A stretch of DNA of 64,000 bases, from NCBI RefSeq assembly GCF_000974445.1, contig NZ_BBOJ01000001.1, positions 620,001-684,000 on the forward strand, given 5' to 3'. Positions 15,054-24,985 of this stretch are shown piece by piece (the stretch's first letter is position 1; every line of letters starts with the position of its first letter). The translations under genes and the position numbers were made by a program. The notes beneath the pieces are model-generated. The model was not told the origin of the DNA, did no database searches, and worked only from the letters and a program-made list of their open reading frames with translations. This DNA comes from Lentzea aerocolonigenes. GTDB lineage: Bacteria > Actinomycetota > Actinomycetes > Mycobacteriales > Pseudonocardiaceae.

Positions 15054-18000
15054 GCGCGGACGACCGAGGCCTCCGGCGTTCCGATCGCGCTCAACACCTC
15101 CAACGCGGACGACCAGTGCGTCCGGGCCGCGTCGATGTCGCCCAGCGCGCCGTACGCGTCGCCGGCCAGCAGGAGGGCGCGTCCGAACACCCAGCGGTGG
15201 CCGGAGTCCGAGCCGACCGAGGCCGCGCGCAACGCGCATTCCAGGGCACCGGAGGCGTCCGAGGTGTCGAGGTGGATGCGCCCGAGCACGAGCAGCACCT
15301 CCATCTCGGCCAGGCGGAACTGCGAACGGCCCGCCTCGACCAGCGCCGAGGTGGCCATCGACATCGCTTCCTCGTACCGGCCGCTGCCCCGGTACGAGGC
15401 CGCCAGACCGCGTCGCGCCGAGCAGATGCCCCACGAGTAGCCGGTCTCCACGGCGATCGTCAGCGCCGACGAGAACTGCTCGACGGCGTCCTCGAAGCGG
15501 CCGGCGCCCTCCAGGGCACGGCCGAGCAGGTTCATCGCGTCGCAGACGCTCTTGGCGTTGTCGAGGTCCTGGGCGATCTGCATCGCGGCCGACGCCTCGA
15601 CCGCGGCTTCCTCGTACCGGCCGCGCATGATCAGCGTGATGGCCATGCCCTCGTGCATGGTGTGGCCGAAGTTGCGGGCGGCCGCGCGTTCGTACAGCTC
15701 GCTCGCCTGCGCGAAGTAGGAGGCGCCGAGGTCGGGCTCGCCGCGCCACGCGTGCACCTCGCCCAGCGCGCGCATCGAGTTGGCCTGGGTGATCCACGAG
15801 TCGAGGCGCGTGCCGACCTCCAGGGCCTCCTCGAACGTCGACGCCGCGCGGTCGAGCTGGCCCAGCTGCATGTAGACGCCGCCGAGGTTGAACAGCGCGT
15901 TGGCCTGGACCTGGAACGCGCCGATCCGGCGGGTGATCACCAGGGCGCGTTCGAGGTGATCGGCGGCGTGTTCCAGCTCGCCGAGGTCGATGTTGACGCT
16001 GCCCGCGTTGGACAGCACCGCCGCCTCGGCCTCCGGCAGGTCGATGTGCTCCTGCAGGGCGATGGCCTGCTGGTAGTAGCCCAGGGCGTTGCGGTGCTGG
16101 CCCGTCACCCAGTAGAGCGTGCCCAGCGACGACAGCATCGCGAGCTGGCCGAGCTCGTCGCGCGGCGCGCGGGCGCCGAGCAGGCCCGCCTTCGCCGTCT
16201 CGCGCCACTCCGCGGTCAGGCCCTGCGTGTAGAAGTAGCCGCGCAGGGCGTCGGCCAGCTGCCACGGCGAGTTCTCGGGATCGCGTTCCACGGCGTGCGC
16301 CACCAGGGCCACGAGGTTGGCGCGTTCGACGTCGAGCCACGTCAGCGCCTCGGTGGAGCTGCTGAACGTCCGCGGCAGCACGCCGTCGAGCGGGGTCGGG
16401 CGCGGGAAGCGGAACAGCGTCGACTTCATCGCCGACGTGGCGTTGTCGACCGAGCGCACCGCCCAGTCCAGCAACCGCCGCAGCGCCAGCCTGGAGTCTG
16501 CGCGACCGTCCTCGAAGGCCAGACGTTCGGCCGCGTAGTCGCGCAGCAGGTCGTGGAACTGGTAGCGGGACGGCGCGTGGTTCGCGATCAGGTTCGCCGT
16601 CGCCAGGCGGTCCAGCCGACGGCGAGCGTCCTGTGTGGTCAGTCCGGACAGCGCCGCCGCCATCTCGGGGGTGAAGTCCGTGCCCGGCACCAGCGACAGC
16701 AACCGGAACATGTGCGCCAGCTCGGGTTTCAGCGCCGTGTAGGACAGGTCGAACGCCGCGTGCACCGCGACCCGCTCGTCGCCCTCGACCGCGAGTGCCG
16801 CCAGCCGGTTGCCCGCGCGGAGCTCCTCCACGTAGTCCGCAATGGACAGTTCGGGGCGTGACACCAGGTTCGCGGCAGCGATACGCAAAGCCAATGGCAG
16901 ATGCGCGCACAGCTTGGCCAGCTCGAGCGCGGCGTCCTCCTGGGACGCGACTTCGTCCGCACCCAAAATGCCTGCGAGGAGTGACTGCGTCTCGCTCCAG
17001 TCGAGCACGTCGAGCCGCACGTTCGACGCCGCGTGCGAGACGGCCAGACCGCGCAGCGTGTCCCGCGAGGTCACCAGCACCGCGCACCCCGGCGAGCCGG
17101 GCAGCAGCGGCCGGATCTGCTCGGCCGACGACGCGTTGTCGAGCAGCAGCAGCACGCGCTGGCCGGTCAGCGTCGACCGGAACATCGCCTCCTGCTCGTC
17201 CTGGTCGAGCGGCACCTGGTCCGGCTCGGTCCCCAGCGCGCGCAGGAACCGCGGCAGCACGTCGACGGCGCTCAGCGGCGGGCCGGGAGCGTACCCGCGC
17301 AGGTTGACGTACAGCTGACCGTCCGGGAAGTCCGCCCGCATCCGGTGCGCGGCGTGGACGGCCAGCGCCGTCTTGCCCACGCCCGGCGGTCCGGCCAGCG
17401 TCACGACCGGCACGCCCTGCGCGGTCCGCAGCAGCGCGACGATCAGGGAAACCGCCTCGTCGCGGCCGACGAAGTCCGGGATGTCGGCGGGCAGCTGCGA
17501 CGGCACGACCCGTTCGGGCTTCGCGGCCACGACCGGCGCACCGGACGACGCCGCGGCCACCGCGTCGATCGACCCGGACAGCACCTGGCTGTGCACGCGC
17601 CGCAGCTCGTCGCCGGGATCGATGCCCAGCTCGTCCCCCAGCAACCGGGAAACCCGCTGGTAGGCGGCCAGCGCCTCGCTCTGCCGGCCGGAGCGGTACA
17701 GCGCCACCATGAGCTGCGCCCAGAACCGCTCGCGCAACGGATATTCGCTGGTCAGCCGGGACAGCTCCGCGACGAGCTCGCCGTGGCGGCCCAGTTCGAG
17801 ATCGACCTCGACCCGGCGTTCCAGCACGTGCAGACGACGTTCGTCGAGGCGCGGCACCTCGTCGCGGTGCAGGATCTCCGACGGCACGTCGACCAGCGCC
17901 GGGCCTCGCCAGAGCCCCAGGGCGGCGGCGAACGCGGCCGAGGCGGCCTGCAGGTTCCCGGCGGCGCGCTCCTGCTCGCCCTGTTCGATCAACGGCTCGA

Positions 18001-18310
18001 AGCGCATCAGGTCGATGGACTTCTCGTCGACGTCGATCAGGTAGCCGTCCGGGACGGTCCGGATGGGCACCGACGGCCCGAGGAGCTGTCTGAGACGCAT
18101 CACGTACGTCTGAAGAGTGGCTCTCGCGCGGGCAGGAGGCTCGTCGCCCCACACGTTCCCGGCGAGCTCGTCCACGGACACCGAAGTGCCCGCACGCAGC
18201 AACAACGACACCAGCAGCGCTCGCTGGCGACCCGCGCGGACGAGCAGTGGTTCGGAGTCGATGAGGACCTGGAGGGGGCCGAGCACGCGGAACTCGACCT
18301 GCCTGTTCAT
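15032..18310 (-). CDS. AfsR/SARP family transcriptional regulator with NB-ARC and TPR domains
   Basis: A 1092-residue regulator starting at ATG 18310 behind AGGAGGT. The N-terminus is an OmpR-like winged-helix DNA-binding domain (EFRVLGPLQVLID.., about 5-95) followed by a BTAD domain (about 100-245). An NB-ARC ATPase follows with Walker A LAGPPGVGKTALAVHAAHRM (about 308-327) and LLLLDNASSAEQIRPLLPG (about 392). The C-terminal 450 residues are TPR repeats. Proteins of this layout are often pathway activators for secondary metabolism, but no biosynthetic genes are adjacent; the divergent neighbour is a peptide importer, a plausible target. Confidence 0.9.
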   Translation of the reverse strand: MNRQVEFRVLGPLQVLIDSEPLLVRAGRQRALLVSLLLRAGTSVSVDELAGNVWGDEPPARARATLQTYVMRLRQLLGPSVPIRTVPDGYLIDVDEKSIDLMRFEPLIEQGEQERAAGNLQAASAAFAAALGLWRGPALVDVPSEILHRDEVPRLDERRLHVLERRVEVDLELGRHGELVAELSRLTSEYPLRERFWAQLMVALYRSGRQSEALAAYQRVSRLLGDELGIDPGDELRRVHSQVLSGSIDAVAAASSGAPVVAAKPERVVPSQLPADIPDFVGRDEAVSLIVALLRTAQGVPVVTLAGPPGVGKTALAVHAAHRMRADFPDGQLYVNLRGYAPGPPLSAVDVLPRFLRALGTEPDQVPLDQDEQEAMFRSTLTGQRVLLLLDNASSAEQIRPLLPGSPGCAVLVTSRDTLRGLAVSHAASNVRLDVLDWSETQSLLAGILGADEVASQEDAALELAKLCAHLPLALRIAAANLVSRPELSIADYVEELRAGNRLAALAVEGDERVAVHAAFDLSYTALKPELAHMFRLLSLVPGTDFTPEMAAALSGLTTQDARRRLDRLATANLIANHAPSRYQFHDLLRDYAAERLAFEDGRADSRLALRRLLDWAVRSVDNATSAMKSTLFRFPRPTPLDGVLPRTFSSSTEALTWLDVERANLVALVAHAVERDPENSPWQLADALRGYFYTQGLTAEWRETAKAGLLGARAPRDELGQLAMLSSLGTLYWVTGQHRNALGYYQQAIALQEHIDLPEAEAAVLSNAGSVNIDLGELEHAADHLERALVITRRIGAFQVQANALFNLGGVYMQLGQLDRAASTFEEALEVGTRLDSWITQANSMRALGEVHAWRGEPDLGASYFAQASELYERAAARNFGHTMHEGMAITLIMRGRYEEAAVEASAAMQIAQDLDNAKSVCDAMNLLGRALEGAGRFEDAVEQFSSALTIAVETGYSWGICSARRGLAASYRGSGRYEEAMSMATSALVEAGRSQFRLAEMEVLLVLGRIHLDTSDASGALECALRAASVGSDSGHRWVFGRALLLAGDAYGALGDIDAARTHWSSALEVLSAIGTPEASVVRAQLEVTT

Positions 18311-18526
18311 ACGACCTCCTCCGCGTGTCGTTGTCGTTTCTACAGCCTAGGAGAGCGTTCGACGCATCTGCCGTGCTCACGTTGGGTCAGCGGGCATGCG
18401 CCAGACGTATCAGAATGCCTGGTCTAGTGGCCGGATCGTGACCTGAGTTGACCCGGAGGGGTCATGAACAACGGTTATGGTCGGCGACCACACCGTGAGA
18501 TGTGCGGATTGTCCAAGGGGTGTTTG

Positions 18527-20206
18527 ATGGTCCACTCAGTAACGGCTCGCCGCCGTTGGGTCGCCGCGATCGGCTTCCTCAGCGTCAGCGCGCTGGCCCT
18601 GTCCGGTTGCGCGCAATCCCAGCGCGACTCCGGTGGTGGCGGTAAGCAAGGCGGAACGCTGACCTTCGGTGCCGCAGGCGCGCCGAAGCTCTTCGACCCG
18701 TTCTACGCGACGGACGGCGAGACCTTCCGGGTCTCTCGCCAGATGTACGAGGGCCTGGTCGGCTTCAAGCCGGGTACCGCCGAGGTCGAGCCCGCTCTGG
18801 CCAGCAAGTACGAGCCCAGCGCGGATGGCAAGACGTGGACCTTCACCCTCCGGGAGGGCGTGAAGTTCCACGACGGCACCGCCTTCAACGCCGAGGCCGT
18901 CTGCTTCAACTTCGAGCGCTGGTACAACCAGAAGGGTGCCGCGCAGAGCGACGCCGTCTCGCAGTACTGGCTGGACAACTTCGGCGGGTTCAAGGACACG
19001 CCGGACAAGCCCTCGCTGTACAAGTCCTGCACGGCCAAGGACGCCAAGACCGCGGTCATCGAGCTGAACGAGGTCACCTCGCAGTTCCCGTCGGTCCTCG
19101 GCTTCACGTCGTTCTCGATCTCCAGCCCCGAGGCGCTGAAGAAGTACGACGCCGACAACGTCGTGGCCGCCGGTGACGCGTTCACCTACCCGGCCTACGC
19201 GAACGAGCACCCGACCGGTACGGGCCCGTTCAAGTTCGGCAAGTACGACAAGGCCAACAACACGGTGGAACTCGTGCGCAACGAGGACTACTGGGGCAAC
19301 AAGGCCAAGCTGGACAAGATCGTCTTCAAGATCATCCCGGACGAGACCGCCCGCAAGCAGGCGCTCAAGGCCGGCGACATCGACGGTTACGACCTGCCGA
19401 ACGCGGCCGACTGGGCCGGCCTGAAGTCCGACGGCTTCAACGTCGCGATCCGCCCGGCGTTCAACGTGTTCTACCTGGGCATCAACCAGAAGAACAACCC
19501 GAAGCTCGCCGACCTCAAGGTCCGCCAGGCGATCATGTACGCGATCAACCGCGAGCAGCTGGTCAAGTCGCAGCTGCCCGAGGGTGCCAAGGTCGCGACG
19601 CAGTTCATGCCCGACACCGTGAACGGCTACAACAAGGACATCAAGGCCGTCGGCTACGACCTCGAGAAGGCCAAGTCCCTGTTGAAGGAGGCCGGTGCGG
19701 AGAACCTCAAGCTGAAGTTCTACTGGCCGTCCGAGGTCACCCGCCCGTACATGCCGTCGCCGAAGGACCTCTTCGGTGCGATCTCCGGTGACCTGGAGAA
19801 GGCCGGCATCACGTTCGAGGTCGTCACCAAGCCGTGGAACGGCGGCTACCTGACCGACGTCGACAACAGCATCCCGGACCTGTTCCTGCTCGGCTGGACC
19901 GGTGACAACGGCACCGCGCACAACTGGGTCGGCACCTTCTTCGGCCGCACCGACAACCGCTTCAACACCGGTGTGTCGGCGTGGGGCAACACGCTGAAGA
20001 CGGACCTGGCGAAGGCCAACTCCGAGCCGGACGAGGGCAAGCGCACCAAGCTGTACGAGGACATCAACAAGCGGATCATGGAGGAGTACCTCCCCGCGAT
20101 CCCGATCTCGCACTCCCCGCCCGCTCTGGTGTTGAAGTCGGACATCAAGGGTGTCGTCCCGAGCCCGTTGACCGACGAGAAGTTCGGCCCGGCCTCCAAG
20201 GGCTGA
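18527..20206 (+). CDS. Oligopeptide ABC transporter substrate-binding lipoprotein
   Basis: A 559-residue family-5 solute-binding protein. I start it at ATG 18527 (SD AAGGGG, signal peptide beginning MVHSVTARRRW); an upstream ATG at 18464 with GGAGGGG would add 21 polar residues before the signal peptide. The lipobox LALSGC places the acylated Cys at residue 28. Typical features: KQGGTLTFGA start, YEGLVGF, EPALASKYEPSADGKTWTF, and HPTGTGPFKFGKYDKANNTV. Binds peptides outside the membrane and hands them to the two permeases downstream. Confidence 0.9.
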   Translation: MVHSVTARRRWVAAIGFLSVSALALSGCAQSQRDSGGGGKQGGTLTFGAAGAPKLFDPFYATDGETFRVSRQMYEGLVGFKPGTAEVEPALASKYEPSADGKTWTFTLREGVKFHDGTAFNAEAVCFNFERWYNQKGAAQSDAVSQYWLDNFGGFKDTPDKPSLYKSCTAKDAKTAVIELNEVTSQFPSVLGFTSFSISSPEALKKYDADNVVAAGDAFTYPAYANEHPTGTGPFKFGKYDKANNTVELVRNEDYWGNKAKLDKIVFKIIPDETARKQALKAGDIDGYDLPNAADWAGLKSDGFNVAIRPAFNVFYLGINQKNNPKLADLKVRQAIMYAINREQLVKSQLPEGAKVATQFMPDTVNGYNKDIKAVGYDLEKAKSLLKEAGAENLKLKFYWPSEVTRPYMPSPKDLFGAISGDLEKAGITFEVVTKPWNGGYLTDVDNSIPDLFLLGWTGDNGTAHNWVGTFFGRTDNRFNTGVSAWGNTLKTDLAKANSEPDEGKRTKLYEDINKRIMEEYLPAIPISHSPPALVLKSDIKGVVPSPLTDEKFGPASKG

Positions 20207-20248
20207 GCTGACTAGCTCCCACCACAAGAGAACAACGGGGTAGCTCAA

Positions 20249-21253
20249 GTGCTCCGCTACACGATTCGACGGCTGATTCAGCTGGTCGGCGTGGTGCTGG
20301 TGCTCTCGCTGCTGCTCTTCGCGTGGTTGCGACTTCTCCCAGGAGGGCCGGTTTCGGCCCTCCTGGGAGAACGCGCTACGCCGGAGTCGCGCGCAGCCCT
20401 CACCAAGCAGCTCGGCCTCGACCAGCCGATCGTGGTCCAGTACTTCAAGTTCCTCGGTCGCGCGGCGACCGGTGACTTCGGCGTCTCCACCGGTGTTCAG
20501 CCCGGTGACTCGGCGCTCGACATCTTCCTCCAGCGGTTCCCCGCGACGCTCGAGCTGAGCTTCTTCGCGATCCTGATCGCGATCGCGATCGGCGTTCCGC
20601 TCGGGTACCTCGCCGCGAAGCGCCGCGGCAGCTGGTTCGACAACCTCAGCGTGGTCGGCTCGCTCATCGGCGTCGCCGTTCCGGTGTTCTTCCTGGCCTA
20701 CGTGCTCAAGGACGTGGCGGCCTCCGGGCTCGGCCTGCCGTCCAGCGGTCGTCAGGACGCCATCGACGCCACGCGCGTCACCGGGTTCTTCACGCTCGAC
20801 GGCATCATCACCGGTGAGTGGGACGCGACGTTCAACGCGCTGGAACACCTGATCCTGCCCGCGATCGCGCTGGCCACCATCCCGTTCGCGGTGATCTTCC
20901 GGATCACCCGTGCCGCCGTGCTCGACGTGCTCGACGAGGACTTCGTGCGCACGGCCGAGTCGAAGGGCCTCACCGCACCGGTGATCCGCCGCCGGCACGT
21001 GCTGCGCAACGCGATGCTTCCGGTCGTCACGACGATCGGTCTGCAGACGGGCGCGCTGCTGTCCGGCGCGGTGCTCACCGAGAAGGTGTTCTCGTTCGCC
21101 GGTGTCGGCGAGGCGCTCGCCATCGGGTTCGAACGCCGTGACTACCCGGTGCTGCTGTTGCTGATCATCATGGCGACCATCGTCTACGTCGTGGTCAACC
21201 TGCTGGTCGACCTGTCGTACGCGGTCATCGACCCGCGCATCAGGACGAGGTGA
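20249..21253 (+). CDS. Oligopeptide ABC transporter permease (DppB/OppB type)
   Basis: A 334-residue inner-membrane protein beginning MLRYTIRRLIQLVGVVLVLSL (GTG start). It has the characteristic N-terminal TM followed by PGGPVSALLGERATPESRAALTKQLGLDQP, then five more TM segments and an EAA loop (RTAESKGLTAPVIRRRHVLRNAMLPVV, about 230-256) that docks on the ATPase. The 3' end overlaps the next permease by 4 nt. Confidence 0.92.
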   Translation: MLRYTIRRLIQLVGVVLVLSLLLFAWLRLLPGGPVSALLGERATPESRAALTKQLGLDQPIVVQYFKFLGRAATGDFGVSTGVQPGDSALDIFLQRFPATLELSFFAILIAIAIGVPLGYLAAKRRGSWFDNLSVVGSLIGVAVPVFFLAYVLKDVAASGLGLPSSGRQDAIDATRVTGFFTLDGIITGEWDATFNALEHLILPAIALATIPFAVIFRITRAAVLDVLDEDFVRTAESKGLTAPVIRRRHVLRNAMLPVVTTIGLQTGALLSGAVLTEKVFSFAGVGEALAIGFERRDYPVLLLLIIMATIVYVVVNLLVDLSYAVIDPRIRTR

Positions 21254-22185
21254 GCGCTGTGGTTCTCGGACTTTCCTCCAAGAAGGACAAGATCGACGGT
21301 CTCGCCGAGACTGCGGGCGTCTCGCTGGCCGCGAGCGCGTGGAAGAGGCTGCGCCGCAGTCCGGTGTTCCTCACCGGCGCGGTGATCATCGGCATCTTCA
21401 TCGCGATCTCGCTGCTCTCGCCGTGGCTCGCCCCGCACAACCCGGCCGATCCGATGCTGATCGACCAGGTCGTGAAGGCGCGCAACGAGATCCCGCCCGC
21501 TCAGCCGGGCCACCCGCTCGGTGGTGACCTCCAGGGCCGCGACTTCCTGTCGCGACTGCTGGTCGGCTCGCAGCAGACGTTGATCGTCGGTGTCGGTGCG
21601 ACGCTGATCGGCCTGTCCGGCGGCCTGATCCTGGGCACGCTCGCGGGCGCCATCGGCGGTTGGGTCGACTCGGCCGTCATGCGTCTGGTCGACGTCATGC
21701 TCTCGCTGCCGTCGCTGCTGCTGGCGTTCTCGATCGCGGCGATGTTCGCGCGGCCCAGCCAGTTCACCGTGATCCTCGCGGTCGCGATCGTGCAGATCCC
21801 GGTGTTCGCCCGGTTGCTGCGCGGCTCGATGCTGGCGCAACGGCACAGCGACCACGTGCTGGCGGCGACGGCGCTCGGCGTGAAGAAGGGCGCGATCGTG
21901 TTCCGGCACATGCTGCCGAACTCGCTCGGCCCGGTGATCGTGCAGTCCACCCTGGTGCTCGCCACCGCGATCATCGAGGCGGCGGCGCTGTCGTTCCTCG
22001 GCCTCGGCAACCCGGACGACCGGGTGCCGGAGTGGGGTCAGATGCTCGGTGACGTGCAGAAGGTGTTCGACACCCACCCGCACCTCGCCGCGTGGCCCGC
22101 GATCTGCATCATCATCGTCGCGCTCGGCTTCACGCTCATGGGCGAGACGCTGCGCGAAGCCCTCGACCCGAAGAACAGGCGGTGA
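21250..22185 (+). CDS. Oligopeptide ABC transporter permease (DppC/OppC type)
   Basis: A 311-residue permease with the OppC-type N-terminal polar stretch, TM at about 36-58, the PHNPADPMLIDQ loop, and GTDxxGRD-like HPLGGDLQGRDFLSRLLVG. The EAA loop ATALGVKKGAIVFRHMLPNSLGPV is near residue 205. GTG 21250 overlaps the dppB-like stop; a second GTG lies nine bases on. Forms the pore heterodimer with the preceding protein. Confidence 0.92.
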   Translation: MSAVVLGLSSKKDKIDGLAETAGVSLAASAWKRLRRSPVFLTGAVIIGIFIAISLLSPWLAPHNPADPMLIDQVVKARNEIPPAQPGHPLGGDLQGRDFLSRLLVGSQQTLIVGVGATLIGLSGGLILGTLAGAIGGWVDSAVMRLVDVMLSLPSLLLAFSIAAMFARPSQFTVILAVAIVQIPVFARLLRGSMLAQRHSDHVLAATALGVKKGAIVFRHMLPNSLGPVIVQSTLVLATAIIEAAALSFLGLGNPDDRVPEWGQMLGDVQKVFDTHPHLAAWPAICIIIVALGFTLMGETLREALDPKNRR

Positions 22186-22191
22186 GTCGTC

Positions 22192-23190
22192 GTGGCACTG
22201 CTCGAAGTTCGTGACCTCACCGTCGTGTTCCAGCGCAAGGGCGAGGAGCCGTTCCGCGCGGTCGACGGCGTCAGCTTCGACGTCGAGCCCGGCCAGACGG
22301 TCGGTCTCGTCGGCGAGTCGGGCTGCGGCAAGTCCGTGACATCGTTGGCGATCATGGGTCTGCTGCCCAAGCGCGGCGCCAAGATCACCGGCACCGTCTC
22401 CTACGACGGCACGGACCTGCTGAAGCTCTCGGACAAGGAGATGCGCGACCGTCGTGGCCGCGATCTCGGCATGGTCTTCCAGGACCCGCTGTCCTCGCTC
22501 AACCCCGTCGTCCCGATCGGCCTGCAGGTCACCGAGGTGCTCGAACGGCACCGCGGCATGCCCCGCAAGGAGGCCATGATCGAGGCGAAGAACCTGCTCG
22601 ACAAGGTCGGCATCCCTGACCCGAACCGCCGGCTCAAGGAGTACCCGCACCAGCTCTCCGGCGGCATGCGGCAGCGCGCGCTCATCGCGATCGCGCTGGC
22701 GTGCCGGCCGAAGCTGCTGATCGCGGACGAGCCGACGACGGCGCTGGACGTGACCATCCAGGCCCAGATCCTGTCGCTTATGAAGGAACTGGTGCAGGAC
22801 CTCGGCACCGCACTCGTGATGATCACCCACGACCTGGGTGTCGTCGCGGGCCTGTGCGACGAGGTCAACGTGCTGTACGGCGGCAAGGTCGTCGAGAAGG
22901 CCATGCGGCACAAGCTCTTCGCCGAGCCGCGCCACCCGTACACGCACGGCCTGCTGTCCTCGATCCCGCGCCTGGACGCGGCGCCCGGCGAGAAGCTGAC
23001 GCCGATCAAGGGTTCCGTCGCCGACAACATCCCGTGGTCGGAGGGGTGCGCGTTCGCACCCCGCTGCCCGAACGCGCTGGACATCTGCGTTCAGGTCACG
23101 CCCGCGGAAGAGGACCAGCTGGGTCGCCTGCTCCGCTGCCACAACCCGGTGGTGCCGGGAACTCCCGCCGCCGAGGAGGTGCCGGTATGA
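22192..23190 (+). CDS. Oligopeptide ABC transporter ATPase (OppD/DppD type)
   Basis: A 332-residue ATPase: Walker [18 protein letters not shown] (about 38-54), Q-loop [12 protein letters not shown], signature [19 protein letters not shown] (about 158) and Walker [16 protein letters not shown]-loop MITHDLGV. The C-terminal oligopeptide-transporter extension has Cys in [16 protein letters not shown], which in this family can bind an iron-sulfur cluster. GTG start is six bases after the permease stop. Confidence 0.93.
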   Translation: MALLEVRDLTVVFQRKGEEPFRAVDGVSFDVEPGQTVGLVGESGCGKSVTSLAIMGLLPKRGAKITGTVSYDGTDLLKLSDKEMRDRRGRDLGMVFQDPLSSLNPVVPIGLQVTEVLERHRGMPRKEAMIEAKNLLDKVGIPDPNRRLKEYPHQLSGGMRQRALIAIALACRPKLLIADEPTTALDVTIQAQILSLMKELVQDLGTALVMITHDLGVVAGLCDEVNVLYGGKVVEKAMRHKLFAEPRHPYTHGLLSSIPRLDAAPGEKLTPIKGSVADNIPWSEGCAFAPRCPNALDICVQVTPAEEDQLGRLLRCHNPVVPGTPAAEEVPV

Positions 23191-24293
23191 GCGAGACCCT
23201 GGTCTCGGTCCAGGACATGAAGGTGCACTTCCCGATCAAGCGGGGCGTGTTCTTCGACAAGACCGTCGGCTACGTCTACGCGGTGGACGGCGTCGACCTG
23301 GAGATCAAGCGCGGCGAGACGTACGGCCTGGTCGGCGAGTCCGGCTGCGGCAAGTCCACCCTCGGGCGGGCGATGCTGCGGCTGAACGAGCCCACGGCCG
23401 GGAAGATGGTCTTCGACGGGCACGACTTCTCGACCCTGAAGGGCGAGGAGCTGCGCAAGATGCGGCGCCGGATCCAGATGGTCTTCCAGGACCCGCTGTC
23501 GTCGCTCGACCCGCGCCAGTCCGTGGAGTCGATCCTGGTCGAGGGCCTGCGGGCGCACGACCTGGACGAGGGCAAGGAATCCACGTCGAAGCGGCTCCGC
23601 GAGCTGCTGTCGGCCGTGGGCCTGCCGACGACGGCGCTGCGCAAGTACCCGCACGAGTTCTCCGGCGGTCAGCGGCAGCGCATCGGCATCGCCCGCGCGC
23701 TGGCGCTCAACCCGGACCTGATCGTCGCCGACGAGCCGGTGTCCGCTCTGGACGTCTCGGTGCAGGCCCAGGTCGTGAACCTGCTGGAAGAGCTGCAGGA
23801 GCAGTTCGGCCTGACCTACCTGGTGATCGCGCACGACCTCGCCGTCGTGAAGCACATCTCCGACCGGGTCGGCGTGATGTACCTCGGCGGACTGGTCGAG
23901 GAGGCCACGTCCGAGGACCTCTACGCCGAGCCGCTGCACCCGTACACGCGGGCGCTGCTGTCGGCGATCCCGGTGCCCGACCCGGTGGTCGAGGACCGGC
24001 GCGAACGGATCCTGCTCGCCGGTGACCTCCCGTCGCCCGCGAACCCGCCGAACGGCTGCCGGTTCCACACCCGGTGCCCGTGGCGGCAGCAGACCCGGTG
24101 CGACACCGAACGCCCGGCGCTGCGCGAGCTCAAGCCGGGTCACAAGGTGGCGTGCCACTGGGCCGAGCAGATCCAGTCCGGCGAGATCCAGCCGCACGAG
24201 GTGAAGCCGATCCTGATCGAGGAGGACGACGGCATCTCCCCAGACGTCCCTCTGGTAGGCCCAGCCTCAGTAACCGAGGCCCTCAACCCCTAG
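23187..24293 (+). CDS. Oligopeptide ABC transporter ATPase (OppF/DppF type)
   Basis: A 368-residue ATPase starting at ATG 23187, overlapping the previous stop. It has the OppF-type [26 protein letters not shown] start, Walker [27 protein letters not shown]-loop, [19 protein letters not shown] signature and [18 protein letters not shown] Walker B. A Cys-containing C-terminal motif ([17 protein letters not shown]) follows, then an unconserved tail of about 40 residues. Last gene of the importer operon, ended by a 21-bp hairpin. Confidence 0.93.
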   Translation: MSETLVSVQDMKVHFPIKRGVFFDKTVGYVYAVDGVDLEIKRGETYGLVGESGCGKSTLGRAMLRLNEPTAGKMVFDGHDFSTLKGEELRKMRRRIQMVFQDPLSSLDPRQSVESILVEGLRAHDLDEGKESTSKRLRELLSAVGLPTTALRKYPHEFSGGQRQRIGIARALALNPDLIVADEPVSALDVSVQAQVVNLLEELQEQFGLTYLVIAHDLAVVKHISDRVGVMYLGGLVEEATSEDLYAEPLHPYTRALLSAIPVPDPVVEDRRERILLAGDLPSPANPPNGCRFHTRCPWRQQTRCDTERPALRELKPGHKVACHWAEQIQSGEIQPHEVKPILIEEDDGISPDVPLVGPASVTEALNP

Positions 24294-24303
24294 TTTCAAA
24301 GTT

Positions 24304-24352
24304 CACGCGGGAGCCCCGCGTACCGAAAAAGGGTACGCGGGGCTCCCGCGTG
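24304..24352. terminator. 21-bp perfect palindromic terminator after the peptide importer
   Basis: CACGCGGGAGCCCCGCGTACC (from 24304) pairs perfectly with its complement ending at 24352; the loop is GAAAAAG. It starts 11 nt after the operppF-like stop, so it ends the importer operon. Each arm is itself partly palindromic. A related element lies at 47031-47076. Confidence 0.8.
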
Positions 24353-24403
24353 TCTCACGCCAGTGGCGAGTGGGGCTCTAGTGGGTGACGGTTCAGTGGT
24401 GCG

Positions 24404-24985
24404 GTGGACAGTCGCGGGGCGATATTGCTGAGGGCCGCCGAGATCGCGTCCGTCGAAGGGCTCGAAGGAGTCACGATTGGGCGGCTCGCGGTCGAGCTCG
24501 GCATGAGCAAGAGCGGGGTGTTCTCGCACTTCGGCGCCAAGGAAGAACTGCAGATCGCGACCGTCCACACAGCTGCGGAGATCTTCGCGCGCGAGGTCGT
24601 GACCGCCGGCGGCACCGCACTGGACCTGTGCGAACGCTGGCTCGACTACTCGAAGCGCCGCGTGTTCCCCGGCGGCTGCTTCTTCGTGGTGACGCGCTCC
24701 GAGTTCGCAGCACGCCCCGGCCGCGTGCGCGAGGTGCTCATGCTCTTCACCCTGCGCTGGTTCTCACTGCTGGAACGGCTGACCGGCGACGCGCAGCTGG
24801 CGTTCGAGCTCGACGCCCTCCTGACCGCCGCGGACCGGTTCGCGGTGCTCTACGACGACGCCTCGGCGTACGAGAGGGTGCGGCTGGCGTTGCGCGCACG
24901 GATCGCCATGCCGACCGGGATGGAGATGAGCGTGGCCACGGCGAACGACAGCAGCATCGCGAGCCAGGCGTCGTCGATGATCTGA
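24404..24985 (+). CDS. TetR/AcrR family transcriptional regulator
   Basis: A 193-residue regulator starting at GTG 24404. The N-terminal HTH (LLRAAEIASVEGLEGVTIGRLAVELGMSKSGVFSHFGAKEELQ cut across about 8-52) is a clear TetR domain with the conserved GMSKSGVFSHFGAKE; the rest is a helical ligand-binding domain with several aromatic residues. The last 45 codons are antisense to the 3' end of the DedA gene, a 136-nt tail-to-tail overlap. Length is normal for the family, so the overlap may be genuine. Ligand and targets unknown. Confidence 0.8.
   Translation: MDSRGAILLRAAEIASVEGLEGVTIGRLAVELGMSKSGVFSHFGAKEELQIATVHTAAEIFAREVVTAGGTALDLCERWLDYSKRRVFPGGCFFVVTRSEFAARPGRVREVLMLFTLRWFSLLERLTGDAQLAFELDALLTAADRFAVLYDDASAYERVRLALRARIAMPTGMEMSVATANDSSIASQASSMI

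Noticed and set aside
18414-18434. TGGTCTAG half-site resembling a DasR dre element upstream of the peptide importer
   Set aside because: Only the left half matches; the right half (TGGCC for ACCA) does not. About 10 of 16 positions agree, which is weak.
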